Assembly (NCBI RefSeq): GCF_003434305.1
Contig: NZ_QKKX01000017.1
Span: forward strand, 62,001-126,000
DNA from: Micromonospora sp. MW-13
GTDB lineage: Bacteria; Actinomycetota; Actinomycetes; Mycobacteriales; Micromonosporaceae
Length of the DNA: 64,000 bases
Reading direction: 5' to 3'
In this document: positions 40,682 to 48,934 of the stretch, piece by piece
Numbering within the stretch: the stretch's first letter is position 1
Layout of the letters: each line of letters opens with the position of its first letter
Made by a program: the position numbers and the translations under genes
The notes under the pieces: generated by a model
The model's input: only the letters and a program-made list of their open reading frames with translations
Databases searched by the model: none
Told to the model about the DNA's origin: nothing

Positions 40682-41236
40682 CTACGCACCCGGTACGCCC
40701 CCCGGGACGGCGTCGCAGGCGAGTGTCCGGATGCCGGTCGGCCCGGCCACCCGTACCTCGATGGTGCAGACGTCGGTGCCGGCGGTGACCAGCTCCAGCG
40801 CGCCCGACCGGTTCCGGGTGACCACCTGGAGCTCCTCGTGCCCGGTCACCCGGAGCACGGTGTACTGCCACTCCCCGGCGCAGAGCGGGCCGGTGCGCAC
40901 CCGCACCCCGACCGACCGGGGCAGCACGTCGGCCGAGCCCCGCAGCAGCATGATCACCCGGTCCCCGGACGGGCCCTCGCGGCAGGTGGTGGCGACCAGG
41001 TCGGAGCCGGCGGTGGGCGACGGGACAGCCGGCGGCGGGGAGACCGGGGCCGGTGGGACGGTCGGGGTGGCGGTCGCGGTCGGGCCGGCGGAGGTGGTCG
41101 GCACCGGGACCGGTCGGCGCAGCTCCGGCGGCGTGCCGCAGCCGGCGGACGCGAGGGCGAGGGACGCGACGGCGAGCAGCACGGCCGGGCGGGGCGGCCG
41201 GCGGGCTGCGGCGCGGTGCGGTGCGGTGGGCGGCAC
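40682..41236 (-). CDS. Hypothetical lipoprotein
   Basis: 184 residues. Signal peptide with lipobox LASAGC (Cys about residue 33), a Pro/Thr/Ser linker (about 40-75), and a compact domain with three further cysteines (TTCREG, PLCAGEW, DVCTIEVRV). No recognised family. It follows pheA by ten bases in reverse order (it is upstream), so both are probably transcribed together. Confidence 0.65.
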   Translation of the reverse strand: MPPTAPHRAAARRPPRPAVLLAVASLALASAGCGTPPELRRPVPVPTTSAGPTATATPTVPPAPVSPPPAVPSPTAGSDLVATTCREGPSGDRVIMLLRGSADVLPRSVGVRVRTGPLCAGEWQYTVLRVTGHEELQVVTRNRSGALELVTAGTDVCTIEVRVAGPTGIRTLACDAVPGGVPGA

Positions 41237-41332
41237 GAGCCGATCCTTGCATCGGAGGACGTCGTGACGGCCGGGTGGCCGAGCCCATCGTAGGAGCCAC
41301 CGACGCCCCGGTGAAGGCCGGCAAACGGATCC

Positions 41333-41716
41333 TCAGTCGAGGATGCGGTGGCCGGCCCGGCGCAACGTGGCGGTCGCCTCGTCCAGCCGAACGGCCGGGA
41401 CCAGCACGTGGTCCGTGTCATAGGTGGAGAACGCCACCACGTTGACCCGCGCCTCGGCCAGCGGGGCGACCAGCGCGGTCAGGGTGCCGGTCACCGGCTG
41501 GCCGAGGGGACCGACGATCCGCAGACACCGCCAGTCGGTCTCGACCTCGGCCGGGGCGCGGGACGCGGGGCAGATGACCGAGACCCCGTCGGAGGACCAG
41601 CTCACGCTGACCACCTCGCCGTCGCCCAGGTCGCTCCAGAGGGCGGGCCGCAGGGCGGAACCGGCGGCCAGCCGGCACACTGCGTACTCCCCCGGCAGCA
41701 GAACGACATCGAGCAT
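41333..41716 (-). CDS. ACT domain-containing protein
   Basis: 127 residues, two ACT-like halves: LLPGEYAVCRLAAGSALRPALWSDLGDGEVVSVSWSSDGVSVICP and WRCLRIVGPLGQPVTGTLTALVAPLAEARVNVVAFSTYDTDHVLVP. The pattern is that of stand-alone tandem ACT proteins (CASTOR-like) which sense amino acids. The nearby pheA and arcA genes make an amino acid ligand plausible but do not prove it. Confidence 0.75.
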   Translation of the reverse strand: MLDVVLLPGEYAVCRLAAGSALRPALWSDLGDGEVVSVSWSSDGVSVICPASRAPAEVETDWRCLRIVGPLGQPVTGTLTALVAPLAEARVNVVAFSTYDTDHVLVPAVRLDEATATLRRAGHRILD

Positions 41717-41809
41717 GAGGGCACCCTACGGCCTGGAGGCGGGCCCGACCCAGCGTCAAAGGGTGCGGCGAGCGCCACATTCGCGCAGTTCAGGCCGGAG
41801 ATGGGCGGA

Positions 41810-42268
41810 TCAGATCTCGGAGAAGAACGTGAGAGAGCCGGCCACCTTGCCGTGGGTCAGCACCGGCGTGGAGATGGCGTCCACCGTGGCGTCCGACCGG
41901 CCCGCCGCCGAGGCCTGGACCCGGAGCAGCCCCCGGGCGAGGCGCCCGGAGTGCACGGCGAGCAGCGGTGGGATCTTGTCGGTCTCCTGCTCGGTCAGCT
42001 CGCCCCGGTTGGCGGTGAAGTCGAGCAGGCGCAGGCACCCGTCGAGCAGCGGGAGGCCGATCACATCCTCGGGGCGGCCCAGGCAGAGCAACTCGCAGCC
42101 GGCCGTGGAGACCGCGACGACGCGGGTGTCGGCATCGATCAGCAGGCAGGGCTCGGAGGCGTGGGACACGGTGGCGGACCACTGGCCGAAATTGTCGGAC
42201 TCCTGCTCCAGCGGCGTCCCGGCGACGGGCACGAACGCTTCCGAGAGCGAGAGTTCGACGTGGGCCAC
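41810..42268 (-). CDS. PAS domain-containing protein
   Basis: 152 residues: a single PAS-like fold (EPCLLIDADTRVVAVSTAGCELLCLGRPEDVIGLPLLDGCLRLLDF) followed by a short beta extension (AISTPVLTHGKVAGSLTFFSEI). No output domain. Such stand-alone PAS proteins may be sensors that act on partners. GTG 42268 with AGGAGG five bases upstream decides the start; the longer frame to 42487 is unsupported. Confidence 0.75.
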   Translation of the reverse strand: MAHVELSLSEAFVPVAGTPLEQESDNFGQWSATVSHASEPCLLIDADTRVVAVSTAGCELLCLGRPEDVIGLPLLDGCLRLLDFTANRGELTEQETDKIPPLLAVHSGRLARGLLRVQASAAGRSDATVDAISTPVLTHGKVAGSLTFFSEI

Positions 42269-42440
42269 CGCGCCTCCTATGTACACCGACGGTCTGTCCA
42301 CGCTAACCGGTCGTCGCGGGACCGCCGACCGCGCTCCAGCCACCGGGCCGCCGGTGATCAGTTGTTCCGACTCGGGCGGCCGACGACGGCGCGGCCGGTG
42401 CTCCGGGTGGTGACCGGACCGCGTGGCGTCGCCGGAGACG

Positions 42441-43181
42441 TTACCGGCGGTTGGCCGGCTTGTCAGCCGCCGTTCGGCCGTCGTCATACCACCGGTAGTC
42501 GGCGGCGGGACGGTACGTGCCGTTCATCCAGGTGCCAGGGTGCTGCGCGACCCGGGCCAGCTTGTCGGCGGTGGCGGGGCTGATCCGGTTGCCCCCGGCC
42601 ACGAGCAGGCGGTCCAGCTCGCGGTGGGTGGCCATCAGGCAGTCCTTCGGCAGGCCGTACACGCTGATGACGCCGGAACCGACGAAGGTCAGCACCGGCG
42701 TCACCGGGATCGGCAGCCCTACCGCCTCGGAGAGCGCCTTGCTCGCCCGCTTGGCGTCCCGACGGGTCTCGGCCACGTAGGGCGGACGCTTGCCGTTGAT
42801 CTGGACGACATCCCCCGCCACCAGCACCCGGGCCCGGCCGTGGTCGGCGATGGTCACCGCGAACAGGCCGCTCGGGCCGATCGCGAGGAAGCCGGCCCGG
42901 TCGTCCTGCCCCTGGTCGAGGAGGAGGTCCGATGTGTCCGTGCGGGGCCACTCGATGACGTGCCAGGCCGGCCCGAGGTGGTCGAGCCGGCCGAGGGCGC
43001 GTGCCCCGGCCGCCTCCAACCGGCGGGCGCCGCGCTCGGCGCGCCGGCGGCGAGCCCACTCCAGGGGGCTCGGACGGACCGGCTCGAGCGCCCCCGACGC
43101 CTCGGCGCGGGGGTGCGGCACCGAGACGGGCGGCAGTGCCCGCGAGGTGGGTGCGGCTCGACGTGCGGGAAAGACAGTCAT
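42441..43181 (-). CDS. NERD-like hypothetical protein
   Basis: 246 residues. The middle (LDHLGPAWHVIEWPRTDTSDLLLDQGQ..AGFLAIGPSGLFAVTIADHGRARVLVAGDVVQINGKRPPYVAETRRDAKRASKALSEAVG) resembles the nuclease-related NERD domain, in which a strand-turn-strand with Gly-Leu-Phe-Ala-Val is typical. The catalytic Asp/Glu-x-Lys set is not clear, so activity is doubtful. ATG 43181 with GGAGG upstream is the start. It is divergent from arcA. Confidence 0.6.
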   Translation of the reverse strand: MTVFPARRAAPTSRALPPVSVPHPRAEASGALEPVRPSPLEWARRRRAERGARRLEAAGARALGRLDHLGPAWHVIEWPRTDTSDLLLDQGQDDRAGFLAIGPSGLFAVTIADHGRARVLVAGDVVQINGKRPPYVAETRRDAKRASKALSEAVGLPIPVTPVLTFVGSGVISVYGLPKDCLMATHRELDRLLVAGGNRISPATADKLARVAQHPGTWMNGTYRPAADYRWYDDGRTAADKPANRR

Positions 43182-43273
43182 CGCGACCTCCGGCAAAAGG
43201 TCCCTCGAAGTTATGTCCTCACTACCCTACGTCGTCGTACCGGGTACCCGGCAAGTCGGAGCGCCGGAGTGAG

Positions 43274-43300
43274 TGTGGATGAATGCCATATTCATCCACA
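43274..43300. promoter_or_regulatory. Palindrome upstream of arcA (11-bp arms, 5-bp centre)
   Basis: Arms TGTGGATGAAT (43274-43284) and ATTCATCCACA (43290-43300) are perfectly inverted. The inner part TGAAT-N5-ATTCA is near the ARG-box form TGAAT-N4-ATTCA bound by ArgR, and arcA is an arginine gene; the outer part, TCATCCACA on both strands, also fits the actinobacterial DnaA-box form. It lies 46-72 bases before GTG 43346. Confidence 0.6.
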
Positions 43301-43332
43301 GACGTTTTACCGGATGCCGCCAAACCCTGCCC

Positions 43333-43338
43333 TACCCT
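43333..43338 (+). promoter_or_regulatory. -10 box TACCCT of arcA, leaderless
   Basis: TACCCT followed by seven bases and GTG 43346, giving a predicted transcript that begins at or next to the start codon. Confidence 0.5.
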
Positions 43339-43345
43339 AGGCCGA

Positions 43346-44554
43346 GTGACCCACTACGTGGACAGCGAAGTCGGCCGCCTCGGCACGGTGCTGCTGCACC
43401 GACCCGGCCCGGAACTGGCCCGACTCACCCCGCGCAACAACGACTCGCTCCTCTTCGACGCTATCCCATGGGTGGGAAGGGCGCAGGAGGAGCACGACGG
43501 GTTCGCCGCCGCGCTGCGCGAGCGCGGGGTGGAGGTGCTCCACCTCGCCAGCCTACTGGCCGAGACGCTGGCCGTCGGCGAGGCCCGCGCCGAGCTGACC
43601 GAGCAGGTGCTCAGCTCGCCCCGGCTCGGCGACACCCTGCGCCGCCGGGTCGCCGACCACCTCGCCTACCTCGACCCGGCCGCCCTCGCCGACGTGCTCA
43701 TCGCCGGGCTCGCCCACGAGGAGCTGCGGATCAGCCAGGAGCGGCCGGGCGGGCTGGTCTACGCCCTGATGGACCGGCACGACTTCGTCATCGACCCGCT
43801 GCCCAACCTGCTGTTCACCCGGGACTCCTCACTGTGGATCGGGGACCGGGTCGGGGTGACCAGCCTGGCCATGCCGGCCCGGCGCCGGGAGACCACCATC
43901 ACCGACGCGATCTACCGGCACCACCCGCGCTTCGTCGGCACGGAGTTCGTCTACCACCCCGGGCTGGAGCACCTGGAGGGCGGCGACGTGCTGCTGCTGG
44001 CCCCCGGGGTGCTGGCGGTCGGGGTGGGCGAGCGGACCACGCCCGCCGGGGCGGAGCGGCTCGGCCGGCAGGTCTTCGCCGCCGGGCTGGCGCACACCAT
44101 CCTGGTCGTCCCGATCGCCCAGGAACGGGCCACCATGCACCTGGACACGATCTGCACGATGGTCGACGCCGACGCCGTGCTGATGTACGCGAACGTGGCG
44201 AGCACCCTGGCCGCGTACACGGTGGTGGCCGGGCCGGACGGCGAGCTGCGGGTGGACGGGCCCGCGCCGTTCCTGCGCGCCGCCGCCGACGCGATGGACC
44301 TCGACCAGCTCCGGGTCATCGACACCGGCCTCGACCCGGTCACCGCCGAGCGGGAACAGTGGGACGACGGCAACAACACCCTCGCCCTGGCCCCCCGGCT
44401 GTGCGTCGGCTACGAACGCAACACCGGCACCAACGCCCAGCTCGAACGGGCCGGCATCGAGGTCATCCCGATCGCCGGCTCCGAGCTGGGCTCCGGCCGG
44501 GGCGGCCCGAGGTGCATGTCCTGCCCCCTGGTCCGCGAGCCCCTGAACCGGTAG
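43346..44554 (+). CDS. arcA: Arginine deiminase
   Basis: 402 residues. Arginine deiminase hydrolyses arginine to citrulline and ammonia. Motifs of the GME superfamily: [53 protein letters not shown] (catalytic Glu/Asp with the conserved His), [15 protein letters not shown] (catalytic His), and the nucleophile Cys in [17 protein letters not shown] 43346 is fixed by the leaderless promoter. No arcB or arcC follows, so a full fermentation operon is absent. A hairpin terminator ends the gene. Confidence 0.95.
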   Translation: MTHYVDSEVGRLGTVLLHRPGPELARLTPRNNDSLLFDAIPWVGRAQEEHDGFAAALRERGVEVLHLASLLAETLAVGEARAELTEQVLSSPRLGDTLRRRVADHLAYLDPAALADVLIAGLAHEELRISQERPGGLVYALMDRHDFVIDPLPNLLFTRDSSLWIGDRVGVTSLAMPARRRETTITDAIYRHHPRFVGTEFVYHPGLEHLEGGDVLLLAPGVLAVGVGERTTPAGAERLGRQVFAAGLAHTILVVPIAQERATMHLDTICTMVDADAVLMYANVASTLAAYTVVAGPDGELRVDGPAPFLRAAADAMDLDQLRVIDTGLDPVTAEREQWDDGNNTLALAPRLCVGYERNTGTNAQLERAGIEVIPIAGSELGSGRGGPRCMSCPLVREPLNR

Positions 44555-44565
44555 GGGGGTGGAAG

Positions 44566-44594
44566 CCCCTGCCGACGCCAGGCGTCGGCAGGGG
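44566..44594. terminator. Bidirectional terminator, 14-bp perfect stem
   Basis: Arms 44566-44579 and 44581-44594 around a single central base (the innermost pairs must open to form a loop), between the convergent arcA and DUF5926 genes. Confidence 0.7.
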
Positions 44595-44617
44595 CCCGCC
44601 GGCCCGGGACGGGCGGC

Positions 44618-45502
44618 TCAGCGGAGGGTGAGCTGACGGCCGAGCAGGCCGTGCCGGGCCCGGCGGCCCGCCGCGTCCAGCGGCTCCCCGGTCTCCAGCG
44701 CCTCGGCGTAGCGCTTGGCGAACTCGGTCACCGGCTCCTCCCACTCGGCGGCCGGGACGTCCTCGGGCAGGTCCCAGACGGGCACGAGGCGGCCGTGCGC
44801 GCGGAACATGCCGGCGAACTTCGTGTTCCCGCCGAGGGGCAGCGTGCCCGCCGCGCTCAGCCGGGCCAGCGCGTCCAGGGCGGCGTCCTCGTCGTCGGGG
44901 AGCACCCAGCGCACGTGCGCCTTCTCCGGCACCTGGCACCAGTACGCGGCCCGGGCCGCGGCGAGCCGCACGGTCGGGTAGATCGCGGCGTTGGCCCGCT
45001 CCAGCGAGGCCTGGACGGTGGGGTCGTCGGCCGCCCCCGGGTCGAGCCAGAACTCGAAGCCCTCGTGCATGGTGACGTCCAGCGGCCCGTCGACCAGGAT
45101 GTCCTGGAGCCGGGGTCCGGGTCCCGGCAGCGGCGGCACCGCGACCGGCTTGCCGGGCTCGGCGCGCAGCGCGCAGAGCAGCGCCTCGGCCAGGTCCCGG
45201 GAGACGTCACCGGACTGCTGGTGACGCTGGAGACCGACGAGGACCCGGCCGTCGGCCTTCGCGATCGCCGGGGCCGCCATGGGCAGCACGGTGGCCAGGG
45301 TGACCGGCCGGTCGCCGTGCTCCTCGACCAGCTCGGGGGCGAGCCGCAGCGGCGCGGACGCGGCCGGGACCAGCTCGCGCAGCGCGATCCACTCCGGCTC
45401 GTCGGTCAGCCCCTCGAACGGTCGGGGGACGAAGATGTCCCGCACCTTCTCCCGCTTGGGGGTGGCTTCGGCGGGCCGCTGGCTCTTTCGACGCTTGCTC
45501 AC
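44618..45502 (-). CDS. DUF5926 family protein
   Basis: 294 residues, with a basic N-terminus (SKRRKSQRPAEATPKREK) and a long, single domain (DIFVPRPFEGLTDEPEWIALRELVPAASAPL, GDRPVTLATVLPMAAPAIAKADGRVLVGLQ, HVRWVLPDDEDAALDALARLSAAG). This actinobacterial family is of unknown function; the N-terminus resembles SEC-C-neighbour proteins. GTG 45502 is the only start next to the basic stretch; a longer frame is the shadow of repeats and of the next gene. Confidence 0.8.
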   Translation of the reverse strand: MSKRRKSQRPAEATPKREKVRDIFVPRPFEGLTDEPEWIALRELVPAASAPLRLAPELVEEHGDRPVTLATVLPMAAPAIAKADGRVLVGLQRHQQSGDVSRDLAEALLCALRAEPGKPVAVPPLPGPGPRLQDILVDGPLDVTMHEGFEFWLDPGAADDPTVQASLERANAAIYPTVRLAAARAAYWCQVPEKAHVRWVLPDDEDAALDALARLSAAGTLPLGGNTKFAGMFRAHGRLVPVWDLPEDVPAAEWEEPVTEFAKRYAEALETGEPLDAAGRRARHGLLGRQLTLR

Positions 45503-45535
45503 GGCGAACCAGCCTAGAGGCCCCGCCGGAGGCGG

Positions 45536-45643
45536 CGGACCCGGCCCGCCTCGCGGAACGCCCCGACCGGCCACGGACCCGGCCCGCCTCGCGGAACGCC
45601 CCGACCGGCCACGGACCCGGCCCGCCTCGCGGAACGCCCCGAC
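45536..45643. repeat. Intergenic tandem repeat, 38-bp unit, 2.8 copies
   Basis: Units 45536-45573 and 45574-45611 are identical; a third, 32-base partial copy runs to 45643. Each starts CGGACCCGGCCCGCC and ends GACCGGCCA. It fills the gap between the anti-sigma-type ATPase and DUF5926 genes. Confidence 0.85.
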
Positions 45644-45663
45644 CCGCTCGGGGCGGGACCGGG

Positions 45664-46116
45664 TCAGCCGGCGGCGACGAGGTCCGGGCGGGGGGTGCCG
45701 GCGGGGTCGAACTCGGCCCAGACGCTCTGCCCGAGGCCGTCCCGGTCGACGCCCCACCGGGTGGCCAGGCCGGAGACGATGTGCAGGCCCCGACCGTCGA
45801 CGGCGTCCGGGCTGGCGGCCCGCATCCGGGGCCCGGTGCCCGCCCCGCCGTCGGTGACCCGGAGCTGGACGAGGTGCCCGTCGCCGGGGACCGGGCTCAG
45901 CCGCCAGGCCACCCGCACCACCCTGCCGGGGAGCGGGTCGGCGTGCCGGATCGCGTTGCCGACCAGCTCGGCCAGGACGGCTACCAGGTCGGCCAGGAGC
46001 ACCGTGGGGACGAGACCGGTCAGCTCGTCGGCGAGCCGGTGCCGGGCCAGGCGCGCGCCGGTGGGGTGGTGCGGCACCACCACGCACCACGACCGCTCGA
46101 CCGACCCTGAAGTCAC
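45664..46116 (-). CDS. Anti-sigma-type HATPase (ATP-binding protein)
   Basis: 150 residues of GHKL fold: AVLAELVGNAIRHADPLPG (N-box), VTDGGAGTGPRM (G1) and GRGLHIVSGLATRWGV (G2), like the RsbW/SpoIIAB-type kinases abundant in actinobacteria. Such proteins bind sigma factors or anti-sigma antagonists. No anti-anti-sigma gene is adjacent. Confidence 0.85.
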   Translation of the reverse strand: MTSGSVERSWCVVVPHHPTGARLARHRLADELTGLVPTVLLADLVAVLAELVGNAIRHADPLPGRVVRVAWRLSPVPGDGHLVQLRVTDGGAGTGPRMRAASPDAVDGRGLHIVSGLATRWGVDRDGLGQSVWAEFDPAGTPRPDLVAAG

Positions 46117-46156
46117 CGCGCTCCTTCACGCCCTCCGGGTGGCGGCCCGGCCGCGC

Positions 46157-47611
46157 TCACGCGCGCGGCAGCCGCACCTCCGCGACCGTACCGCCACCTG
46201 CCCTCGGCCGGAGGGATACCCATCCATTCTGCTGCTCGACGATCCGGCGGACCAGGTACAGGCCGAGCCCGGCGCCCGGGTAGCCCCGGCGGTCGCCGGA
46301 CTCGCCCTGCCAGAACCGGTCGAAGGCCCGCTCCACGTGCTCCGGCCGGATGCCGATGCCCCGGTCGCTGACCCGGAACGACACGGTCTGGTCGTTGCCG
46401 GTGGCGGCGATCTCGATCGGGGAGTCGGGCGGGGAGTACTTGTCGGCGTTGGTGCCCAGCTCGGTCAGCACCGTGGTCAGGCTCTGCCGGTCGCCGACCG
46501 CCTTCGGCAGGCCGGCCGGCACGTTCAGCACGATCCGGCGGCGCAGGTCGGCGGGCAGGTCCGCCACCGCCGACCGGAGCGCGTCGCCGAGGTCGAACTG
46601 GGCCGGCGGCTCACCGGGGCGTCCCTCGGTGGCGGAGGCGAGTAGCCGGTCGACCAGCCGGGCCAGCTCGTTGGCCCGCTGCCCGATGACCTGGGCGGCC
46701 TGCCGCCGGTCGACATCGGTCAGCGAGTCCCAGTGGTCGGTGAGGGTGTCCGCGTACCCCTTGATGACGGTTACCGGCGTGCGCAGCTCGTGGCTGGTGA
46801 CCGCGACGAAGAGGTCCCGGTCCTGGTCGCGTAGCTGCTGGTCGGTGATGTCCCGGAAGGTGACCACCCGCAGCGCGCCGGGGCCGGGCAGCTCACCCGA
46901 GGTGATCTTCAGCCAGCGGCCGTCCGGCAGCCGGTGATCGAGGACCTGACCGGACGGGGGGAGCGGGAACGGCAGCGGACGGTTCAGCGCCTCGGCGACC
47001 GAGAGGCCGGTCACCTCGGCGGCGGCCGGGTTCCACAGCCGGACGTGGCCGCCCCGGTCGACCACGGCCAGCCCGTCGGCCAGCGCCGCCACCACCGGGC
47101 CGTCGCCGTGCACCGGCAGGCCGCTCTGGTCGCCGTACATGTGCGCGATGCAGGCGGCGATGTACGCCATCACCTCGTGCTGCCGGTCGGCCGTCGAGTC
47201 GTCGTGGTCGAGGTAGAAGGCGTGCAGGCTGCCGACGGTGAGCCCGCCGATCTCGGCCCGCGCGACCACCATCCGACGCAGCCCCCGGTCGGTCAGCTCC
47301 TCGCCGATCGGGCCGGGGATCCGGTCCACTCGGATGTCGCGGACGCGGGCACCGGAGAGCAGGCAGACGGTGGCGGGGTCGGTGGGCGACACCGGGCGGC
47401 CGACGGCCCACTCGGCGCCCCCGGTCGCGGCGATCACCCGGCCGCCCGCGGGCGCGAACTCCACGAACGCCGTGCTGACCGCCCCGACGGTCGGCTGCAC
47501 CACCTGGAGCAGCCGGTTCAGGACCGGCAGCCCGGCCTCGCCAGAGTTGATCATCTCGATCACCCTGCCATGGCCGGCGATGAGAGCGGCGAGGTCGGTG
47601 CGCTCCGGCAT
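46157..47611 (-). CDS. PAS-containing sensor histidine kinase
   Basis: 484 residues. N-terminal GAF-like region (LAALIAGHGRVIEMINSGEAGLPVLNRLLQVVQPTVGAVSTAFVEF), a PAS domain (ALADGLAVVDRGGHVRLWNPAAAEVTGLS), HisKA with the phospho-His in VAVTSHELRTPVTVIKGYAD, and HATPase: ELGTNADKYSPPDSPIEI (N-box), VSDRGIGIRPEHV and YPGAGLGLYLVRRIVE. No transmembrane helix, so it is cytoplasmic. No response regulator gene is next to it. ATG 47611 is chosen; ATG 47641 is ten residues longer. Confidence 0.9.
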   Translation of the reverse strand: MPERTDLAALIAGHGRVIEMINSGEAGLPVLNRLLQVVQPTVGAVSTAFVEFAPAGGRVIAATGGAEWAVGRPVSPTDPATVCLLSGARVRDIRVDRIPGPIGEELTDRGLRRMVVARAEIGGLTVGSLHAFYLDHDDSTADRQHEVMAYIAACIAHMYGDQSGLPVHGDGPVVAALADGLAVVDRGGHVRLWNPAAAEVTGLSVAEALNRPLPFPLPPSGQVLDHRLPDGRWLKITSGELPGPGALRVVTFRDITDQQLRDQDRDLFVAVTSHELRTPVTVIKGYADTLTDHWDSLTDVDRRQAAQVIGQRANELARLVDRLLASATEGRPGEPPAQFDLGDALRSAVADLPADLRRRIVLNVPAGLPKAVGDRQSLTTVLTELGTNADKYSPPDSPIEIAATGNDQTVSFRVSDRGIGIRPEHVERAFDRFWQGESGDRRGYPGAGLGLYLVRRIVEQQNGWVSLRPRAGGGTVAEVRLPRA

Positions 47612-47709
47612 GTCCCGAGTGTGCCGTGCTGACCCGTACATCGACACCCCTGGCTGCTCGGTCACCCGGGCCGGGCCGCCGAGCCAGCGGGTCATTCCGC
47701 CCCGGGGAC

Positions 47710-48498
47710 TCATCGGCCCAGCCGGGCCAGCGCGTGGGCCGGCCGGTCGGTGATGATCCCGTCGACCCCGGCGTCGAGAACCAGCTCCAGGTCGGCGGGT
47801 TCGTTGACGGTCCAGACGTACACCTGGTTGCCGGCGGCGCGTAGCGCGGGCACCAGCCGCGGTCGGGCCCGCACCAGCCCGATCCCCGGCCCGGCGATCC
47901 GGGTGCCGGGCGGCAGCCGCCCGGGTGGCAGCCAGCGCGGCAGCACGTCCAGCAGCAGCACCGTGGGCAGGCCGGGCGCCAGGTCGTGGACGCGGCGCAC
48001 GGCGAGCGGGGAGAAGGACATCACGGTGACCCCGACCGGGCTGCCCGCCCCCGGCTCCGCCAGGCCGTACCGGCGCAGCAGGGCCACCAGGCGGCGCTCG
48101 ACGTCCCGGCCGTACCGGGAGGGGTGCTTCGTCTCGACCAGCAGCCGGACCGGCCGGCCGGCGGCCAGCACGGCGTCCAGCAGCCGTTCCAGGGTGAGCA
48201 GCCGGGTGTGCGACTCGTCGGGCGGCTCGTCGCCGTCCGGCGGGGCGCAGCCCGGGTGCCAGGAGCCGAAGTCCAGCGCCTCCAGCTCGGCGAGCGTGCG
48301 GGCGCTGACCAGGCCGGTGCCGTTGCTGGTCCGGTCCAGCCGCCGGTCGTGCACGCAGACCAGGTGACCGTCCCGGGTCAGCCGGACATCGCACTCCAGC
48401 CCGTCGGCGCCCTCGTCGAGGGCCCGCAGGTACGCGGCGAGGGTGTGCTCCGGCAGGTCGGCCGAGGAGCCGCGGTGGGCGAAGACGAGGGGACCCAT
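47710..48498 (-). CDS. Glycerophosphodiester phosphodiesterase
   Basis: 262 residues, cytosolic (UgpQ-like, no signal peptide). Catalytic motif HRGSSADLPEHTLAAYLRALDEGADGLECDVRLTRDGHLVCVHD; His, Glu, Asp and His residues of the GDPD site are present, and VWTVNEPADL near the end is conserved. It releases glycerol-3-phosphate from phospholipid breakdown products. ATG 48498 directly begins the barrel. Confidence 0.9.
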   Translation of the reverse strand: MGPLVFAHRGSSADLPEHTLAAYLRALDEGADGLECDVRLTRDGHLVCVHDRRLDRTSNGTGLVSARTLAELEALDFGSWHPGCAPPDGDEPPDESHTRLLTLERLLDAVLAAGRPVRLLVETKHPSRYGRDVERRLVALLRRYGLAEPGAGSPVGVTVMSFSPLAVRRVHDLAPGLPTVLLLDVLPRWLPPGRLPPGTRIAGPGIGLVRARPRLVPALRAAGNQVYVWTVNEPADLELVLDAGVDGIITDRPAHALARLGR

Positions 48499-48509
48499 GC
48501 CCGTCGCTC

Positions 48510-48851
48510 TCAGATGACCTGGCCCGGCCGCCCGCCCGTATCGACCACAGGTCGCCCGACGGCGGCCCACTGGCGCATTCCGCCGTCGGCGTTGCGCACC
48601 TGGTCCCAGCCGTTGTTCATCAGGTAGGCCACCACCTGCGCCGAACGGCCGCCGGAGCGGCAGATCACCGCCACCTCGCGATCGGTCGGGACCTCGGCCA
48701 GCCGGGCCGGCAGCTCCATCATCGGCAGGTGGTGGGCGCCGGGCGCGTGCCCGGCGGTCCACTCGTCGTCCTCCCGGACGTCGAGCAGGTAGGTGTCGTC
48801 GGTGATCTCGGTCACGGGCACGGTGGGAACCTGGGGTCCGAACACGGTCAC
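48510..48851 (-). CDS. Rhodanese-like domain protein
   Basis: 113 residues: single rhodanese domain with LLDVREDDEWTAGHAPGAHHLPM and the active loop CRSGGRSA (Cys about residue 72), GMRQWAAVGRPV at the end. It carries sulfur or senses thiols; partners unknown. It precedes the phosphodiesterase gene by 11 bases in the same direction. GTG 48851 is the start with homology from residue 3. Confidence 0.85.
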   Translation of the reverse strand: MTVFGPQVPTVPVTEITDDTYLLDVREDDEWTAGHAPGAHHLPMMELPARLAEVPTDREVAVICRSGGRSAQVVAYLMNNGWDQVRNADGGMRQWAAVGRPVVDTGGRPGQVI

Positions 48852-48934
48852 CAAGCCTAGATCCTCACCGGACCGGAGCGGCGGGCGACGTGCGGAAGAG
48901 GTCGGCGCGCCGTGCGACCCGGCCCGTGGCGCGG

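Noticed and set aside
43346..44554. Arginine deiminase pathway operon
   Set aside because: The genes on both sides are unrelated; arcB, arcC and arcD are not present in the window.
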